In this document: positions 10,830 through 19,432 of the stretch, piece after piece | How positions within the stretch are numbered: the stretch's first letter is position 1 | Layout: each line of letters begins with the position of its first letter | Assembly (NCBI RefSeq): GCF_014649375.1 | Contig: NZ_BMSX01000002.1 | Coordinates: forward strand, 380,619-444,618 | Source of the DNA: Streptomyces aurantiogriseus | Lineage (GTDB): Bacteria; Actinomycetota; Actinomycetes; Streptomycetales; Streptomycetaceae | Direction: 5' to 3' | DNA length: 64,000 bases | Program-made: the position numbers and the translations under genes | The notes under the pieces: generated by a model | Seen by the model: the letters and a program-made list of their open reading frames with translations, nothing else | Database searches by the model: none | Told to the model about the DNA's origin: nothing

Positions 10830-12964
10830 CAGACGCTCGTCGTCGCCCGGGGGACCGCGGTCGGCTGCTCCTCCCGCAGGCCGAACCGCTCGTGTGCCCG
10901 CCGCAGCGCGGCCGGTGCCCACCAGGCGCGTCGGCCCAGCACGGCCATCGTCGCCGGGACGAGCAGCATGCGGACGACGGTGGCGTCGACGAGGACCGCG
11001 AGGGTGAGGCCGAGGCCGATCTGGAGGATGGGGGAGAAGCCGCCGGTCATGAACGCGCCGAAGACGACGGCGAGCAGCAGGGCCGCGCAGGTGACCACCC
11101 GGCCGGAGCGGCGCAGGCCGGTGACCACGGCCTCCCGGTCGTCGTCGGTCAGCTGCCGGGCCTCGCGCATCCGGGCCAGGATGAACAACTCGTAGTCCAT
11201 GGCGAGGCCGAAGGCGATCGCGACGATCAGCGGCGGGGCGGTGAGACTGAGCGAGCCGAGGCCCTCCGCGCCGAGGAGGCCGGCCAGGTGGCCGTCCTGG
11301 AAGACCCACACCACCGCGCCGAGCGCCGCGCCCAGGCTGAGCAGGGTGGTCGCGATGGTGCGCAGCGGGAGCAACACCGAGCCGGTGAAGGCGAACAGCA
11401 GGGCGAAGATCCCGGCCAGGACGGTCACGGCCGCCCAGGGCGCCCGGTCGGCGAGCATCGCACGGAAGTCGACCAGGCGGGCCGCGGTGCCGGTGACCTG
11501 CACGGGCTCGTCGCCTCGGAGGTTCCGTACCCGTTCCACCAGGTCGGTGGCGGCCTTGCCGTCGACGCTGCCGGCCGGCGGCAGCTCCACCACCGTCGTG
11601 CCGTCCGGCAGGTCGCGGGAGACGGCGCGCGGAGAGAGGGCGTGTATACGGTCGACGGTCGACGCGCTCGTGCCCGGCTTCAGGACGACGATGACAGGGG
11701 AGACACCGGTGCCCGCCGGGAAGTGCGCGCCGACCGTGTCGTACAGCCGGCGTGCCTCGGTGTTCGAGGGGAGCTGCTGGGCGTCGCCGAGATTGATCCT
11801 CATGCCGGCGACGGGCAGGGCGAGGACGAGCAGGGCGGGGACGACCGCCGCCAGGACGGCGACCCGGTTGCGGGCCGAGAAGCGGGCCAGGCGGGCGAAG
11901 ACGCGGCCCTCCTCGCCCTCGGGGCGGACCTTCGCCGGGGCGATCCGCCCGCCGAAACGGGCGAGCAGCGCGGGCAGCAGCGTCACCGCCGCCAGCATGT
12001 CGACGACGACCACGGCGGCCACCGCCAGCCCCATGCTGCGCAGGAACGTGCTCGGGAAGACCAGCAGCCCGGTGAGACTGACCGCCACCGTCAGCCCGGA
12101 GAACAGCACGGTCCGGCCGGCCGCGGTGACCGTGCGGTGCACGGCCAGGGCGACGTCCTCGGTGTCCCGGCGCTCCTCGCGGAAGCGCACCAGCATCAAC
12201 AGGGCGTAGTCCACGGCGAGTCCGAGGCCCAGCATGGTGGTCACCTGGATCGCGTAGACGGAGATGTCGGTGACCTCGCTGAAAGCGAACAGCGCGAGGA
12301 ACGCGCCCGCGATCCCGCTCGCCGCGATCACCAGCGGCAGCGCGGCCGCGCGCAGTCCGCCGAACACCACCAGCAGCAGGGCCAGGACGACGGGCAGCGA
12401 GATCAACTCCGCGTTGCGCACGTCCGCCTGGGCCCGCTCGCCGATCTGCGTGCCGAGCAACGGGCCGCCGCTGACATGGACCTCGGGCGCGTCGATCCGC
12501 TGGATCCGGGCCGCCGCCGCGTCGACGGCCTTCTCCTCGGCTTCGTCGTCCAGACCGCCGTCGAGGGTGACAGGGATGATCAACGCCCGCCCGTCCTCGG
12601 CGGTCAGACCGGGTGTCGCGTACGGATCGGGTACGGCGGCGACGCCGGCGATCGTACGGACCTGGGTGACGGCCCACTCGACCTGCGCGCGCAGACCGGG
12701 GTCGGCCACGGCGACGCCCTCGACGACGGCGGTGATCGACTCCCCGGCGGGGTCGACGCGGTCGAGGTACCGTGCGGCCGCCTCCGACTCCGTACCCGGC
12801 ACCTCGGCCACGTTGTCCGACAGGCGCCCGAAGACGCCGGTGCCCAGGCCGAAGCCGAGCAGCAGAAAGAGCACCCAGAACAGGATGACGGTGAGCGGGC
12901 GACGGGTCGCCGCCCGGGCGAGTGTGGACAGCACGGTCCCTCCCGGCGGGGCATCGGTTGACAT
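10829..12964 (-). CDS. MMPL/RND-superfamily membrane transporter
   Basis: 711 residues, typical for actinobacterial MmpL-like proteins (ActII-3 type). A single N-terminal transmembrane helix (about 25-48) is followed by a periplasm-type porter domain with GGPLLGTQIGERAQ, then five or six helices, and the whole plan is repeated. The paired intramembrane motifs AVDYALLMLVRFREE and AMDYELFILARMREAR carry the Asp-Tyr pair used for proton coupling in this family. It probably exports a lipid or hydrophobic metabolite, substrate unknown. No regulator is adjacent. The stop codon abuts the 47-bp repeat array. Confidence 0.92.
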   Translation of the reverse strand: MSTDAPPGGTVLSTLARAATRRPLTVILFWVLFLLLGFGLGTGVFGRLSDNVAEVPGTESEAAARYLDRVDPAGESITAVVEGVAVADPGLRAQVEWAVTQVRTIAGVAAVPDPYATPGLTAEDGRALIIPVTLDGGLDDEAEEKAVDAAAARIQRIDAPEVHVSGGPLLGTQIGERAQADVRNAELISLPVVLALLLVVFGGLRAAALPLVIAASGIAGAFLALFAFSEVTDISVYAIQVTTMLGLGLAVDYALLMLVRFREERRDTEDVALAVHRTVTAAGRTVLFSGLTVAVSLTGLLVFPSTFLRSMGLAVAAVVVVDMLAAVTLLPALLARFGGRIAPAKVRPEGEEGRVFARLARFSARNRVAVLAAVVPALLVLALPVAGMRINLGDAQQLPSNTEARRLYDTVGAHFPAGTGVSPVIVVLKPGTSASTVDRIHALSPRAVSRDLPDGTTVVELPPAGSVDGKAATDLVERVRNLRGDEPVQVTGTAARLVDFRAMLADRAPWAAVTVLAGIFALLFAFTGSVLLPLRTIATTLLSLGAALGAVVWVFQDGHLAGLLGAEGLGSLSLTAPPLIVAIAFGLAMDYELFILARMREARQLTDDDREAVVTGLRRSGRVVTCAALLLAVVFGAFMTGGFSPILQIGLGLTLAVLVDATVVRMLLVPATMAVLGRRAWWAPAALRRAHERFGLREEQPTAVPRATTSV

Positions 12965-13134
12965 GCCCTCAGCCTCGTGCGGGAGGGGCGCCCACCGGAT
13001 CGCCGGAGGGAGCGGTTTCGAGGCCTCCGCCGTACGGGGGAGTCGGGCACGGGGCTCACTCCCGCGAGGGAGGAAACAAACGGGGCGGTACGGGAGTTGA
13101 TCCTCACGACACCCGCGATCTTCGAGGAGCGCCC

Positions 13135-13539
13135 ATGGCAGACGAGCCCACAGTCCGCGAACTCCGGCTGGTGGTCACGGCGGACGACTACGACGAGGCC
13201 CTGCGCTTCTACCGCGACGTCCTCGGCCTGCCCGAGCGGGCCGCGTTCTCCTCGCCCGACGGACGGGTCACCATCCTCGAAGCCGGCCGCGCCACCCTGG
13301 AGTTGACCGACCCGAACCACGCGGCCTTCATCGACGACGTCGAGGTCGGCCGCCGCGTCGCCGGGCACATCCGGGTCGCCTTCCAGGTGGACGACTCCGC
13401 CTCCGTGACAGCAAGACTCGCCGCGGCGGGCGCGGAGGTGATCGCCGAGCCGACCCGCACCCCGTGGAACTCGCTGAACGCACGCCTCGACGCGCCGGCC
13501 GCCCTGCAGTTGACCCTGTTCGAGGAGTTGGACGGCTAG
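13135..13539 (+). CDS. VOC-family (glyoxalase/bleomycin-resistance fold) protein
   Basis: 134 residues with the beta-alpha-beta-beta-beta modules of the VOC superfamily: VVTADDYDEALRFYRDVLGLP at the start, DGRVTILEAGRATLELTD in the middle and HIRVAFQVDDSASVTARL in the second half. GAGGAG stands six bases before the ATG. Members are metal-dependent lyases, dioxygenases or drug-binding proteins; metal ligands here are not complete enough to pick one, so no substrate is proposed. It is read away from the MMPL gene and towards the GNAT gene. Confidence 0.88.
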   Translation: MADEPTVRELRLVVTADDYDEALRFYRDVLGLPERAAFSSPDGRVTILEAGRATLELTDPNHAAFIDDVEVGRRVAGHIRVAFQVDDSASVTARLAAAGAEVIAEPTRTPWNSLNARLDAPAALQLTLFEELDG

Positions 13540-13542
13540 GGA

Positions 13543-13980
13543 CTACGCGAGCGGATAGTCGTAGCGGACGAACCCGTTGAAGCGGGCCAGCCTGTCGTAC
13601 AGGGCGCGTGCCGTGGTGTTGTCCTCCTGGGTGGTCCAGTACAGGCGGGCGGCGCCCCGCGCGCGGGCCGCCCCCGCGACGTGCTCGATCAGCGCCCGTG
13701 CCACGCCCCGGCCGCGCGCCGCCTCGTCGACGAACAGGTCCTGGAGGTAGCAGCTGTCCGCCATCCAGCCCGTGGTGTGGAACAGGTAGTGCGCGATCCC
13801 GACCAGCTTGCCGTCCGCGCGGGCGGCGAAGGCGTGCACCTCCGTCCCGTCCCGCAGCCGCCGCCACATCTCCTCGTACCCGTCGTCGGGCACCTCGGTG
13901 CGGTAGAACGCCTTGTAGCCGCGCGCCAGCACTTCCCAGGCGGCACGGTCCGACGGGAGCAGGGAACCGGTTTCGATCAC
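13543..13980 (-). CDS. GNAT-family N-acetyltransferase
   Basis: 145 residues. The acetyl-CoA-binding motif A is clear (LQDLFVDEAARGRGVARALI, with R/Q-x-x-G-x-G/A as RGRGVA), followed by the motif-B region ARLYWTTQEDNTTARALYDRL. The fold and length match the small GNAT acetyltransferases that act on amines or aminoacyl groups. The GTG start overlaps the stop of the response-regulator gene by four bases (GTGA), so it is the third gene of the kinase-regulator operon and is probably coupled to it. Substrate unknown. Confidence 0.9.
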   Translation of the reverse strand: MIETGSLLPSDRAAWEVLARGYKAFYRTEVPDDGYEEMWRRLRDGTEVHAFAARADGKLVGIAHYLFHTTGWMADSCYLQDLFVDEAARGRGVARALIEHVAGAARARGAARLYWTTQEDNTTARALYDRLARFNGFVRYDYPLA

Positions 13981-14663
13981 GATCGCCCCTTGTCGCCGGA
14001 CATCCCCGGCGTCACCAGCCCCGTCTCGTACGCGCAGATCACCGCCTGCACCCGGTCCCTCAGCCCCAACTTGCCCAGCACATTGCTGACATGGGTCTTG
14101 ACGGTGTGCTCGCTGACGAACAGCGCCGTGGCGATCTCCGCGTTGGACAGGCCGCGGGCCAGCATCCGCAGGGTCTCCACCTCGCGGGCGGTGAGCACGT
14201 CGAGGCGCTGCGGGGTGACCTCGGCGGCGGCCTCCTCGCGGCGCCGGCGCACGAGGTCCGCGACCAGCCGGCGGGTCACCGCGGGCGCGAGCAGCGAGTC
14301 GCCGGCCGCGACGACCCGCACGGCGTGCACGAGGTCGTCGCGCCGTACGTCCTTCAGCAGGAAGCCGCTGGCGCCCGCGTACAGTGCCTCGTACACGTAC
14401 TCGTCGAGGCCGAACGTGGTCAGCATGACCACCCGGCAGCCGGACCGGGCGCAGATCCGCCGGGCCGCCTCCAGGCCGTCCACGACCGGCATGCGGATGT
14501 CGAGGAGCGCCACGTCCGGCGTGTGCCGTTCCACCGCGGCCACCGCCTGCTCCCCGTCGCCGGCCTCGGCGACCACCTCGATGTCCGGCTGCGCCTCGAG
14601 GATCATGCTGAAGCCGCTGCGCACCAGTTCCTGGTCGTCGGCGACGACCACCCGGATGCTCAC
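13977..14663 (-). CDS. NarL/FixJ-family response regulator
   Basis: 228 residues. Receiver domain at 1-120 with the acidic pair VADD near the N-terminus, phospho-acceptor Asp55 (LLDIRMP) and a Lys in LLKDVRRDD. C-terminal LuxR-type helix-turn-helix at about 155-215 (LTAREVETLRMLARGLSNAEI then EHTVKTHVSNVLGKL). It is the partner of the histidine kinase encoded directly upstream, with a 4-base overlap. Targets are unknown; the MMPL exporter and the downstream acetyltransferase are candidates by proximity only. Confidence 0.95.
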   Translation of the reverse strand: MSIRVVVADDQELVRSGFSMILEAQPDIEVVAEAGDGEQAVAAVERHTPDVALLDIRMPVVDGLEAARRICARSGCRVVMLTTFGLDEYVYEALYAGASGFLLKDVRRDDLVHAVRVVAAGDSLLAPAVTRRLVADLVRRRREEAAAEVTPQRLDVLTAREVETLRMLARGLSNAEIATALFVSEHTVKTHVSNVLGKLGLRDRVQAVICAYETGLVTPGMSGDKGRS

Positions 14664-15934
14664 CCCAGAGCCGCCTGCCGCTCGACAGCCGTCGGCAGCC
14701 GTACGACGACCCGGAAGCCGCCGTCGGGACCGCGCCCGGCCTCGGCCGCACCTCCGCAGGCGGAAGCCCGCTCACGGATGCCGATCAGCCCGTGCCCGCC
14801 GTCGCCGTCCGCGCCTGTCGCGGGGCCCCGCCCGTCGTCCGTCACCGTCAGGGTCAACCCGTCCTCCGTCCAGTCGAGTTCGACGACCGCGGAGGAAGCG
14901 TACGCGTGCTTGACGGTGTTGGTGAGCGCCTCCTGCACCACCCGGTAGGCGGCGACCTCGGTGTCCGGGGGCAGCGGGTGTGACGCGCCCGAGGTACGCA
15001 ACTCGGTGTGCAGGCCGGTGGATTCGGCGACCTGGCGGACCAGTTCGCCGAGTGCGGCCACCCCCGGCCGCGGTGACCTCGGCGAAATCGTCCCGCCCGT
15101 CTCCTCCTTGAGGACGCCGAGGATCCGCCGCAACTGTGTCATCGCGTCCCGTCCGGTCGACGCGATCGCGTCGAACGCGGCCTCCGCACGCGCCGGATCA
15201 CTGCGCACGACGACCGGCCCGGCCTCCGCCTGCACCACCATCAGGCTCACCGCGTGCGCGAGGATGTCGTGCATGTCCCGTGCGATCCGGGCCCGTTCCT
15301 GCGCCCGCGCCCGCTCGGTGTCCGCGGTCCGCTCCCGCTCCAGCCTGCGGGCCCGGTCCTCCAGTTCGGCGGCGTAGGCGCGCTGGACACGGGCGAGCAT
15401 GCCGAGCGCGTACGCGCAGACCACGCTGAGGAGCTGGAAGGCGTACTCGTAGGGATCGGCGCCGTGCTCGTGCCGCATGGTGACGGCGACGCCGATCAGC
15501 CAGCCCACCAGCATGAACCGGCGCTGCCCCGGGGCGCACAGGGCGGCCGTCGTGTAGAGGACGACCAGGCCGCCGTACATCACGTCGGGCGGCGGGGCGT
15601 GGTGGAGCGCCTGCGCCGTGGTGGCCACCGACACCGCGCACGCGGTCGCGAACGGCGCCCGCCGGCGCCACACCAGCGGCACGGCGGTGCCGGCGCCCAG
15701 CAGCCAGCCCTGCCAGGTCAGCCGCTCGCCGCCCTCGTCGGGGAACATCCACTGCAGGGAGGCCGCGAACAGCACCAGCGCGGCGAGCGCGGCGTCGACG
15801 GCGTACGGGTTCGCCGAACGCCATCGGGCCACGGTGGCCCTGAACCAGGCTTGGGCGAACCGGAGTCGGCCGGACGGCCGGGCCCGCCCCGTCCGGGGAC
15901 GGTCGGGGACGGGCGGGCGATCGGGTGACTGCAT
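14660..15934 (-). CDS. sensor histidine kinase (NarL-type, HisKA_3)
   Basis: 424 residues. Several transmembrane helices lie between about 45 and 190 with short loops, so there is little extracytoplasmic sensor. A coiled linker (AELEDRARRLERERT) leads to the dimerisation and phospho-acceptor site His222 in ARDMHDILAHAVS. The HATPase domain shows the N box VVQEALTNTVKHA and G boxes DDGRGP and GHGLIGIRERA. It would phosphorylate the adjacent response regulator. The intramembrane-sensing layout is common in Streptomyces kinases responding to envelope stress; that role is inference. Confidence 0.94.
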   Translation of the reverse strand: MQSPDRPPVPDRPRTGRARPSGRLRFAQAWFRATVARWRSANPYAVDAALAALVLFAASLQWMFPDEGGERLTWQGWLLGAGTAVPLVWRRRAPFATACAVSVATTAQALHHAPPPDVMYGGLVVLYTTAALCAPGQRRFMLVGWLIGVAVTMRHEHGADPYEYAFQLLSVVCAYALGMLARVQRAYAAELEDRARRLERERTADTERARAQERARIARDMHDILAHAVSLMVVQAEAGPVVVRSDPARAEAAFDAIASTGRDAMTQLRRILGVLKEETGGTISPRSPRPGVAALGELVRQVAESTGLHTELRTSGASHPLPPDTEVAAYRVVQEALTNTVKHAYASSAVVELDWTEDGLTLTVTDDGRGPATGADGDGGHGLIGIRERASACGGAAEAGRGPDGGFRVVVRLPTAVERQAALG

Positions 15935-16019
15935 GGGCGGCTCCTCGGGGCAAGGGCCGTTCCAGTATCGCGAGGCGCCCGCGCCGGGTCCTCACCGGTG
16001 AGAGGGATATGCGGGGTGG

Positions 16020-16769
16020 TCAGTCCGGCTGCCAGCCCAGTGCCCGCGAGATCCCGCGCGCCGCGAGCCGCACCGCAGGCACCAGCACCGGCACCTGCGC
16101 GTCCGCGTACGGCACGACGACCGACACGGCGGCGACCACCGCACCGCCGGGCCCGCGCACCGGAGCGGCCACCGACAGGGCGTCGTCGGTGACCTGACGC
16201 TCGCTCACCGCCACCCCGGTGCGCCGTACTTCGGCCAGTACCCGGCGCAGCCGCGCGGGGTCGGTGATCGTGTGGTCGGTGCAGGAGGCCAACGGAGCGG
16301 CGCAGTAGGCCTCCTGCAGTTCCGCTCCGCCGTGCGCCAGCAGGACGAGGCCGACGCCGGTGACGTGCAGCGGCCAGCGGGCGCCGACGCGGATGCGGAC
16401 GCCGACCGCCGAATGCCCGGAGAGCCACTCGGTGTACACGACCTCGGAGCCGTCCCGCACCGCCAGCTGCACGTTCTCGTGCGTGGCCTCGTACAGGTCC
16501 TCCAGGTAGGGCAGTGCGGCCTGGCGCAGGGCCAGGCCGCGCGGGGCGAGCGCCGCGACCTCCCACAGCCGCAGCCCGACGTGGTACGCGCCGGACTCGT
16601 CCCGCTCCAGGGCGCCCCACTCGGTGAGGGCGGCCACGAGCCGGTGCGCGGTGGTGAGGGTCAGCCCGGCCCGCCGGCTGATGTCGGTGAGGGACAGCGC
16701 CGGGTGCGCGTGGTCGAACGCGGCGAGCACGGACAGCAGCCGGTCGGGCGCGGAGCGGGTGGCGGTCAT
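16020..16769 (-). CDS. IclR-family transcriptional regulator
   Basis: 249 residues. N-terminal winged helix at about 10-70 (LSLTDISRRAGLTLTTAHRLVAAL) and a C-terminal IclR effector domain (about 80-245) with NVQLAVRDGSEVVYTEW and GAVVAAVSVVVPYAD. IclR proteins often govern aromatic or organic acid catabolism, and it lies next to the hydroxycinnamate-type genes on the other side of the MarR gene. No target operator was identified. Upstream, two GACNGTGAAGTCG words 20 bases apart on its own strand could be autoregulatory sites. Confidence 0.92.
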   Translation of the reverse strand: MTATRSAPDRLLSVLAAFDHAHPALSLTDISRRAGLTLTTAHRLVAALTEWGALERDESGAYHVGLRLWEVAALAPRGLALRQAALPYLEDLYEATHENVQLAVRDGSEVVYTEWLSGHSAVGVRIRVGARWPLHVTGVGLVLLAHGGAELQEAYCAAPLASCTDHTITDPARLRRVLAEVRRTGVAVSERQVTDDALSVAAPVRGPGGAVVAAVSVVVPYADAQVPVLVPAVRLAARGISRALGWQPD

Positions 16770-16892
16770 GGCATCAGGTTCCTCGACTTCACTGTCGCTG
16801 TGGCGACTTCACGGTCACTGCGGTGTTCCTTCCCGCGCGGGGGCGGCGGATCGCACGGGCGCGGCGGATCGCACGGGGGTGGGGTCGCAACT
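16770..16892. promoter_or_regulatory. short intergenic region with two kinds of direct repeat
   Basis: Between the MarR stop and the IclR start there are two tandem copies of GCGGCGGATCGCACGGG (16843-16859 and 16861-16877, period 18) and, closer to the IclR gene, two copies of CGACTTCACNGTC read on the plus strand about 20 bases apart. The latter spacing is two helical turns and could suit a dimeric activator. Function is not established. Confidence 0.5.
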
Positions 16893-17357
16893 TCAGCTGA
16901 GGCCGTCCTCCGCGATGCGCAGCAGCAGGGCGTGCAGCGTCTCGCGTTCGGCCTGGTCGAGGGGGGCCAGCAGCTCGTTCGTCACGCGCAGGCCCGCCGC
17001 GTCGGTGCCGCGCAGGAAGGCGCGGCCGTCCTCGGTGAGGGCGACGATCCGGCTGCGGCGGTCGTCCGGGGCCGGGCGGCGTTCGGCGAAGCCCAGCTTC
17101 TCCAGGTCGTCGACCAGGCCGACGATGGCGCTCGGGTCGTAGCCGAGCCGTGCGCTCAGTTCGCGCTGGAGCGCGCCCTCGGCGGTGGCCAGGAAGCGCA
17201 GCACCGCGTAGTGGCGCAGACGCAGCCCCGACGCCTGCAGGAACGTGTTGAACAGCTGCCCCGAGCGCAGGCCCAGGCGGTAGAGCAGGTAGCCCGTGTC
17301 CGCGTGCAGCCCGCGCATCCACGGCTCGTCCGCGTCGATCGGGGTGGCGGCGTTCAC
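16893..17357 (-). CDS. MarR-family regulator (CouR/hydroxycinnamate type by context)
   Basis: 154 residues from the GTG at 17355-17357. A MarR winged-helix core is clear: RHYAVLRFLATAEGALQRELSARLGYD, recognition helix PSAIVGLVDDLEKLGF, and the wing APDDRRSRIVALTEDGR. The frame is open farther upstream but that would swallow the operator region, so the internal GTG was chosen. It is divergent from an SDR, amidohydrolase, CoA ligase and MaoC set, matching the layout of CouR in Rhodococcus, a MarR protein released from DNA by hydroxycinnamoyl-CoA. That ligand is an inference from context. Confidence 0.88.
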   Translation of the reverse strand: MNAATPIDADEPWMRGLHADTGYLLYRLGLRSGQLFNTFLQASGLRLRHYAVLRFLATAEGALQRELSARLGYDPSAIVGLVDDLEKLGFAERRPAPDDRRSRIVALTEDGRAFLRGTDAAGLRVTNELLAPLDQAERETLHALLLRIAEDGLS

Positions 17358-17454
17358 GGCGTCGTGCTGGCGGGCGATGGCGGGCTCCCTGGTCTCGGCC
17401 CCGTGGGGGCGGGTTCGTCGTGGCAGATTCCAGCATGGCGCACCCGCAGGTCGG

Positions 17455-17492
17455 CAACAACTATTGACGACAACAATTATTGCTCTTAGCTT
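17455..17492 (+). promoter_or_regulatory. promoter with two overlapping MarR-type operators for the SDR operon
   Basis: A good actinobacterial promoter, TTGACG (17464-17469), 17 bases, then TAGCTT (17487-17492), reads toward the SDR gene. It is covered by two near-identical, partly palindromic 12-mers, CAACAACTATTG (17455-17466) and CAACAATTATTG (17471-17482), 16 bases apart; the second is a 10/12 palindrome. Overlap with both promoter boxes fits simple repression by the divergent MarR protein. Confidence 0.75.
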
Positions 17493-17615
17493 CGATCTCG
17501 CAGAGGCCGCACCGTAGGCGACTCGCGAGCCGCACCCCTGTGCGTCCCGAGCCGCCCCCGCGTGTCGCCGGCCGCTCACCCGTGTCACCGCTCACTGCGT
17601 GAAGGGACTCCCCCC

Positions 17616-18533
17616 GTGCCCAGCATCGATCTCACCGGCAAAGTCGCCGTCGTCACCGGCAGCGGCCGGGGCCTCGGCCTCGCGTACGCCCAGGCCCTGG
17701 CCGCTCACGGCGCCTCCGTGGTGGTCAACGACGTCGACGACGCCGTGGCCGAGGCGGCCGTGAAGTCCATCACCGAGGCGGGCGGCAAGGCCGTCGCCGA
17801 GGTCGTCCCGGTCGGTACCTCCGAGGCCGCGGACCGGCTGGTGGGCCGCGCGGTCGAGGAGTTCGGGCGGCTCGACGTCCTCGTCACCAACGCGGGCATC
17901 CTGCGCGACAAGGTGCTGTGGAAGATGACCGACGACGACTTCGACGCGGTGATCGCCACCCACCTCAAGGGCACCTTCACCTGCGCCCGCGCCGCCGCGA
18001 TCCGTATGCGCGAGCAGGGCGAGGGCGGCACGCTGATCCTGGTCGGCTCCCCGGCCGGCCAGCGCGGCAACTTCGGCCAGACGAACTACGCCGCCGCCAA
18101 GGCCGGCATCGCCGCCTTCGCCCGCACCTGGTCCATGGAGCTGGCCCGCGCGAACATCACCGTCAACGCGATCGTCCCGGTCGCCGCGACGGCGATGACC
18201 GAGACCATCCCCGCCTTCGCCCCGTACATCGAGGCCATGAAGAACGGCGAGCCGCTCCCCGACTTCCTCCGCAAGGGCGAGGGCTTCGGCACCCCCGAGG
18301 ACTGCGCGGCCCTGGTCCCGTTCCTCGCCTCCGAGGCCGCCCGCTCCCTCACCGGCCAGGCCATCGGCATCGGCGGCGACAAGGTGGCACTCTGGTCGCA
18401 TCCGCAGGAGATCCGCGCGGCCTACGCCGACGGCGGCTGGACCCCCGAGAGCCTGGCCGACGCCTTCCCCACCTCGGTCGGCGCCGAACTCCAGACGGTC
18501 GGCATCCCGGCGCCCAAGTTCCCGGAGGCGTGA
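17616..18533 (+). CDS. SDR-family beta-hydroxyacyl-CoA dehydrogenase (CouN-like role)
   Basis: 305 residues. The NAD(P) loop TGSGRGLG lies at about 15-22, NAG at about 92-94, and the catalytic triad is Ser145, Tyr158 and Lys162 (NYAAAK). The C-terminal extension after residue 250 is longer than in a plain 250-residue SDR, as in the dehydrogenases of multifunctional beta-oxidation proteins. GTG start with GAAGGGA eight bases before it. In the CoA-dependent route for hydroxycinnamates it would oxidise the beta-hydroxyacyl-CoA to the beta-keto form. It overlaps the next gene by one base (TGATG). Family is sure; the specific step is inferred. Confidence 0.88.
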   Translation: MPSIDLTGKVAVVTGSGRGLGLAYAQALAAHGASVVVNDVDDAVAEAAVKSITEAGGKAVAEVVPVGTSEAADRLVGRAVEEFGRLDVLVTNAGILRDKVLWKMTDDDFDAVIATHLKGTFTCARAAAIRMREQGEGGTLILVGSPAGQRGNFGQTNYAAAKAGIAAFARTWSMELARANITVNAIVPVAATAMTETIPAFAPYIEAMKNGEPLPDFLRKGEGFGTPEDCAALVPFLASEAARSLTGQAIGIGGDKVALWSHPQEIRAAYADGGWTPESLADAFPTSVGAELQTVGIPAPKFPEA

Positions 18534-19420
18534 TGGAGCGCTCGATGAACGTCGACGACCTCGTCGCCATCGACGTCCACACCCACGCGGAGGTCTCCTC
18601 CAAGGGTCACTCGTCCCTGGACGAGGACCTGCACGACGCCTCCTCCGCCTACTTCAAGGTCGAGGGCAAGCGCAAGCCGACCCTGGAGGAGACGGCCGCC
18701 TACTACCGCGAGCGGAAGATGGCCGCCGTGATCTTCACGGTGGACGCCGAGTCCGCGACCGGCACGGCCCCCGTCCCCAACGAGGAGGTCGCCGAGGCGG
18801 CCGCCGCCAACGCGGACGTCCTCATCCCCTTCGCCTCCATCGACCCCTTCCGGGGGAAGGCGGGCGTGCGGCAGGCCCGCCGCCTGGTCGAGGAGTACGG
18901 GGTGAGGGGCTTCAAGTTCCACCCCAGCATCCAGGGCTTCTTCCCCAACGACCGCGCGATCGCGTACGACCTGTACGAGGTGATCGAGGAGACGGGCACG
19001 ATCGCCCTGTTCCACACGGGCCAGACCGGCATCGGCGCCGGCGTCCCGGGTGGGGGCGGGATCCGCCTGAAGTACTCCAACCCGCTGCACGTGGACGACG
19101 TCGCCGCCGACTTCCCGCACCTGAAGATCATCCTGGCGCACCCGTCCTTCCCCTGGCAGGACGAGGCCCTGGCCGTCGCCACGCACAAGCCGGGCGTGCA
19201 CATCGACCTGTCCGGCTGGTCGCCGAAGTACTTCCCGCCGCAGCTCGTGCAGTACGCGAACACACTGCTGAAGGACAAGGTGCTCTTCGGCTCCGACTTC
19301 CCCGTCCTCACCCCCGACCGCTGGCTCGCCGACTTCGACAAGCTGACGATCAAGGACGAGGTGAAGCCGAAGATCCTCAAGGAGAACGCCGCCCGTCTGC
19401 TCGGGCTGACCACACCGTAA
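18533..19420 (+). CDS. amidohydrolase-2 family hydrolase (CouO-like retro-Claisen role)
   Basis: 295 residues forming a metal-dependent TIM barrel of the amidohydrolase-2 group: His16-x-His18 in DVHTHAE, FKFHPS, the metal or acid/base His in ILAHPSFPW, and the late Asp in FGSDFPVLTPDRW. ATG overlaps the SDR stop (TGATG) with GGAGG in front. Relatives include decarboxylases and C-C bond hydrolases. In Rhodococcus the CouO amidohydrolase cleaves the beta-keto aryl-CoA to release the aromatic acid, and the neighbouring ligase, hydratase and dehydrogenase predict the same here. The reaction is inference from context. Confidence 0.87.
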   Translation: MERSMNVDDLVAIDVHTHAEVSSKGHSSLDEDLHDASSAYFKVEGKRKPTLEETAAYYRERKMAAVIFTVDAESATGTAPVPNEEVAEAAAANADVLIPFASIDPFRGKAGVRQARRLVEEYGVRGFKFHPSIQGFFPNDRAIAYDLYEVIEETGTIALFHTGQTGIGAGVPGGGGIRLKYSNPLHVDDVAADFPHLKIILAHPSFPWQDEALAVATHKPGVHIDLSGWSPKYFPPQLVQYANTLLKDKVLFGSDFPVLTPDRWLADFDKLTIKDEVKPKILKENAARLLGLTTP

Positions 19421-19432
19421 GGGGCCTGAACG

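Noticed and set aside
10059..12677. Open frame of 872 residues on the minus strand
   Set aside because: It overlaps the well-supported MMPL gene in another frame and is Arg/Pro/Gly-rich with no domain; long shadow frames are normal at this GC level.
16770..17616. Start of the MarR gene at the far end of its open frame (17588)
   Set aside because: It would place both operators and the promoter of the divergent operon inside the gene; GTG at 17357 gives normal MarR length.
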